Assembly (NCBI GenBank): GCA_020845755.1
Contig: JADLFE010000013.1
Span: 62,001 to 126,000 of the forward strand
DNA length: 64,000 nt
Direction: 5' to 3'
Source: Phycisphaerales bacterium
GTDB taxonomy: Bacteria > Planctomycetota > Phycisphaerae > Phycisphaerales > UBA1924
The position numbers and the translations under genes were made by a program. The notes beneath the pieces were generated by a model, which saw only the letters and a list, made by a program, of their open reading frames with translations, did no database searches and was not told where the DNA came from. Positions 63,012-64,000 of the stretch are shown piece after piece (position 1 is the first letter of the stretch; each line of letters starts with the position of its first letter).

Positions 63012-64000
63012 TCAATCCAACCAATCCTTCGCCTTCAGCCGCTGCGGCACATACTCCTCGGTCACATAGCTGATGTCCTTGGTGATCATCGCTTCGACTT
63101 CCATCTTGAAGCCGTTCTTGAGCAGCCCGTCGATCTCGCGTTGCCACGCCTTGTTCTCGGCAAACCACGGATAGGCCGCGATCTCGTTGGCACGCTTGAT
63201 GTCGTTGTCGGTGAGATCGATCTTGACGGCCTCGCCCAGCTCGCACTCGCGATAGTCCTTGGCGCGAATGCCCAGAAACTTCGCGTCGGGGATCGCCAGG
63301 CGCGAAGACTCAAACGCCAGTGAGATCGAGCCCTGCTTGATCACGCTGTAGATGTAGTGTCCCCACGGGTCGTTATCGAGCACGCAGATGATCGGCAACT
63401 TCAGTTCCTGGTTCAGCCGCTGGAGCAGTCGACGGCATCCGCGCGGAGGCTGCCCGGCCCCGTGCGTCAGAATGCAGTTGTTCTTCTCCCAGAATCGATC
63501 TTCGTTGAAGCGGTTCCACACCGTGCCCTTTTCGACATGGAGCACGAACTTGGCCTCGCACTTGCCGAACTGGATCACGTCGGGCTCGACGATCGACGGG
63601 ATACCCCAGCCGCCCGAACCCTGTTTGCGGGCGTTGATCTCGTCGCCCTTGTCGATGATGGTGATGTTGCCCACCAGAGTGCCGCGGTTCTCGGCGAACA
63701 CGTGCAGTTCCTCGCGGAGCGCCCCGAGCGTCACCTCGAGGTCCTCGAGGATTGGGTCGGATTCCTCCTGGGCGTCGAACGTGTTTTCCTTGGTGCCCGA
63801 GATCGTGTGCTTGGCCTTGTAGAACACTCCGCGGAGGCTGCTGGTCTTCTCGGCGTCGATGAGGTCTTTGATCGTGCTGGCGTGCAGCATCGTCTGCATG
63901 AACTGCTTGGCCGTCTTGAGGTCAAAGAGCGGGCGTTCGCTGGTCGAATCGCCCATCTCGAGGATGCCGCGCTTCTTGTTCCAGATCGTGTTGCTCTTGG
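63012..64000 (-). CDS. top6A: DNA topoisomerase VI subunit A (5' end off the right edge)
   Basis: The frame runs off the window at 64000, so only the C-terminal 329 residues are seen. SLRGVFYKAKH contains the tyrosine expected in the 5Y-CAP catalytic site, and the Toprim domain has GNITIIDKGDEIN, GQPPRGCRRLLQRLNQELKLPIICVLDNDPWGHYIYSVIKQGS with the metal-binding DNDPWG, and the region LGIRAKDY. These match the A subunit (Spo11-like) of topoisomerase VI, a type IIB enzyme that relaxes and unlinks DNA. The B subunit is probably beyond the edge. In bacteria this enzyme is sparse. Confidence 0.9.
   Translation of the reverse strand, partial: KSNTIWNKKRGILEMGDSTSERPLFDLKTAKQFMQTMLHASTIKDLIDAEKTSSLRGVFYKAKHTISGTKENTFDAQEESDPILEDLEVTLGALREELHVFAENRGTLVGNITIIDKGDEINARKQGSGGWGIPSIVEPDVIQFGKCEAKFVLHVEKGTVWNRFNEDRFWEKNNCILTHGAGQPPRGCRRLLQRLNQELKLPIICVLDNDPWGHYIYSVIKQGSISLAFESSRLAIPDAKFLGIRAKDYRECELGEAVKIDLTDNDIKRANEIAAYPWFAENKAWQREIDGLLKNGFKMEVEAMITKDISYVTEEYVPQRLKAKDWLD

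Noticed and set aside
1-64000. CRISPR arrays, insertion sequences, prophage, attachment sites
   Set aside because: No regularly spaced direct repeats, transposase, integrase or phage structural genes were seen anywhere in the window.

Overview
The window is a GC-rich bacterial chromosome segment, most likely from a planctomycete of the Phycisphaerae. The evidence is indirect but consistent: a secreted protein ending in a tandem dockerin-like module with a terminal Gly-Cys, a prepilin-like protein with an H-x9-DG-like motif, membrane proteins with a C-terminal zinc ribbon of the CGYDVRGL type, several lipoproteins, a Kdo cytidylyltransferase (implying an LPS-type outer membrane), and short-spaced or overlapping gene pairs. 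No phage, transposase, CRISPR array, rRNA or replication origin is visible. The one RNA gene is a tRNA-Gly(TCC).

Layout. 1-13 kb: end of an unknown protein, a bifunctional proline-catabolic PutA, tRNA-Gly, a zinc-ribbon membrane protein, a def-fmt operon followed by a translationally coupled HEIGH-motif protein, a large repeat protein, kdsB, a DinB-like protein, a stand-alone CZB zinc domain, an MBL-fold hydrolase and a two-TM coiled-coil-like protein. 13-28 kb: thioredoxin, a phosphatase/haem-sensor fusion lipoprotein, a HupE-like membrane protein, and a minus-strand carbohydrate locus: a possible six-hairpin glycosidase, fructose-type PTS EIIC and EIIB, an HPr-EI-EIIA fusion protein and a very large secreted GH38 alpha-mannosidase. 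28-43.5 kb: SPOR lipoprotein, acyl-CoA synthetase, FSA-type transaldolase, DUF3467 protein, UPF0316 membrane protein, peptidoglycan amidase, panB, HtrA protease, a cluster aminotransferase-murD-lipoprotein, and divergent priA/carA.

43.5-64 kb: the secreted GC-dockerin protein with its own promoter, long leader and strong terminator; a DNA repair group (photolyase diverging from an Lhr-type helicase and PdeM-type phosphoesterase); a Bcp-type peroxiredoxin; an aminotransferase-glycerate kinase pair; a pseudopilin-like protein; a secreted amidohydrolase; a tricorn-like protease with lysine/glutamate-rich linkers; CutC-like protein; GDSL hydrolase; alpha/beta esterase; and, running off the right end, a DNA topoisomerase VI A subunit, which is unusual in bacteria.

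Most genes are housekeeping or generalist heterotroph functions. The parts most worth following are the permuted PTS fusion with the mannosidase locus, the phosphatase/CxxCH fusion lipoprotein, the partial ligase-associated repair module, the topoisomerase VI gene, and several sharp inverted repeats in intergenic or leader regions.
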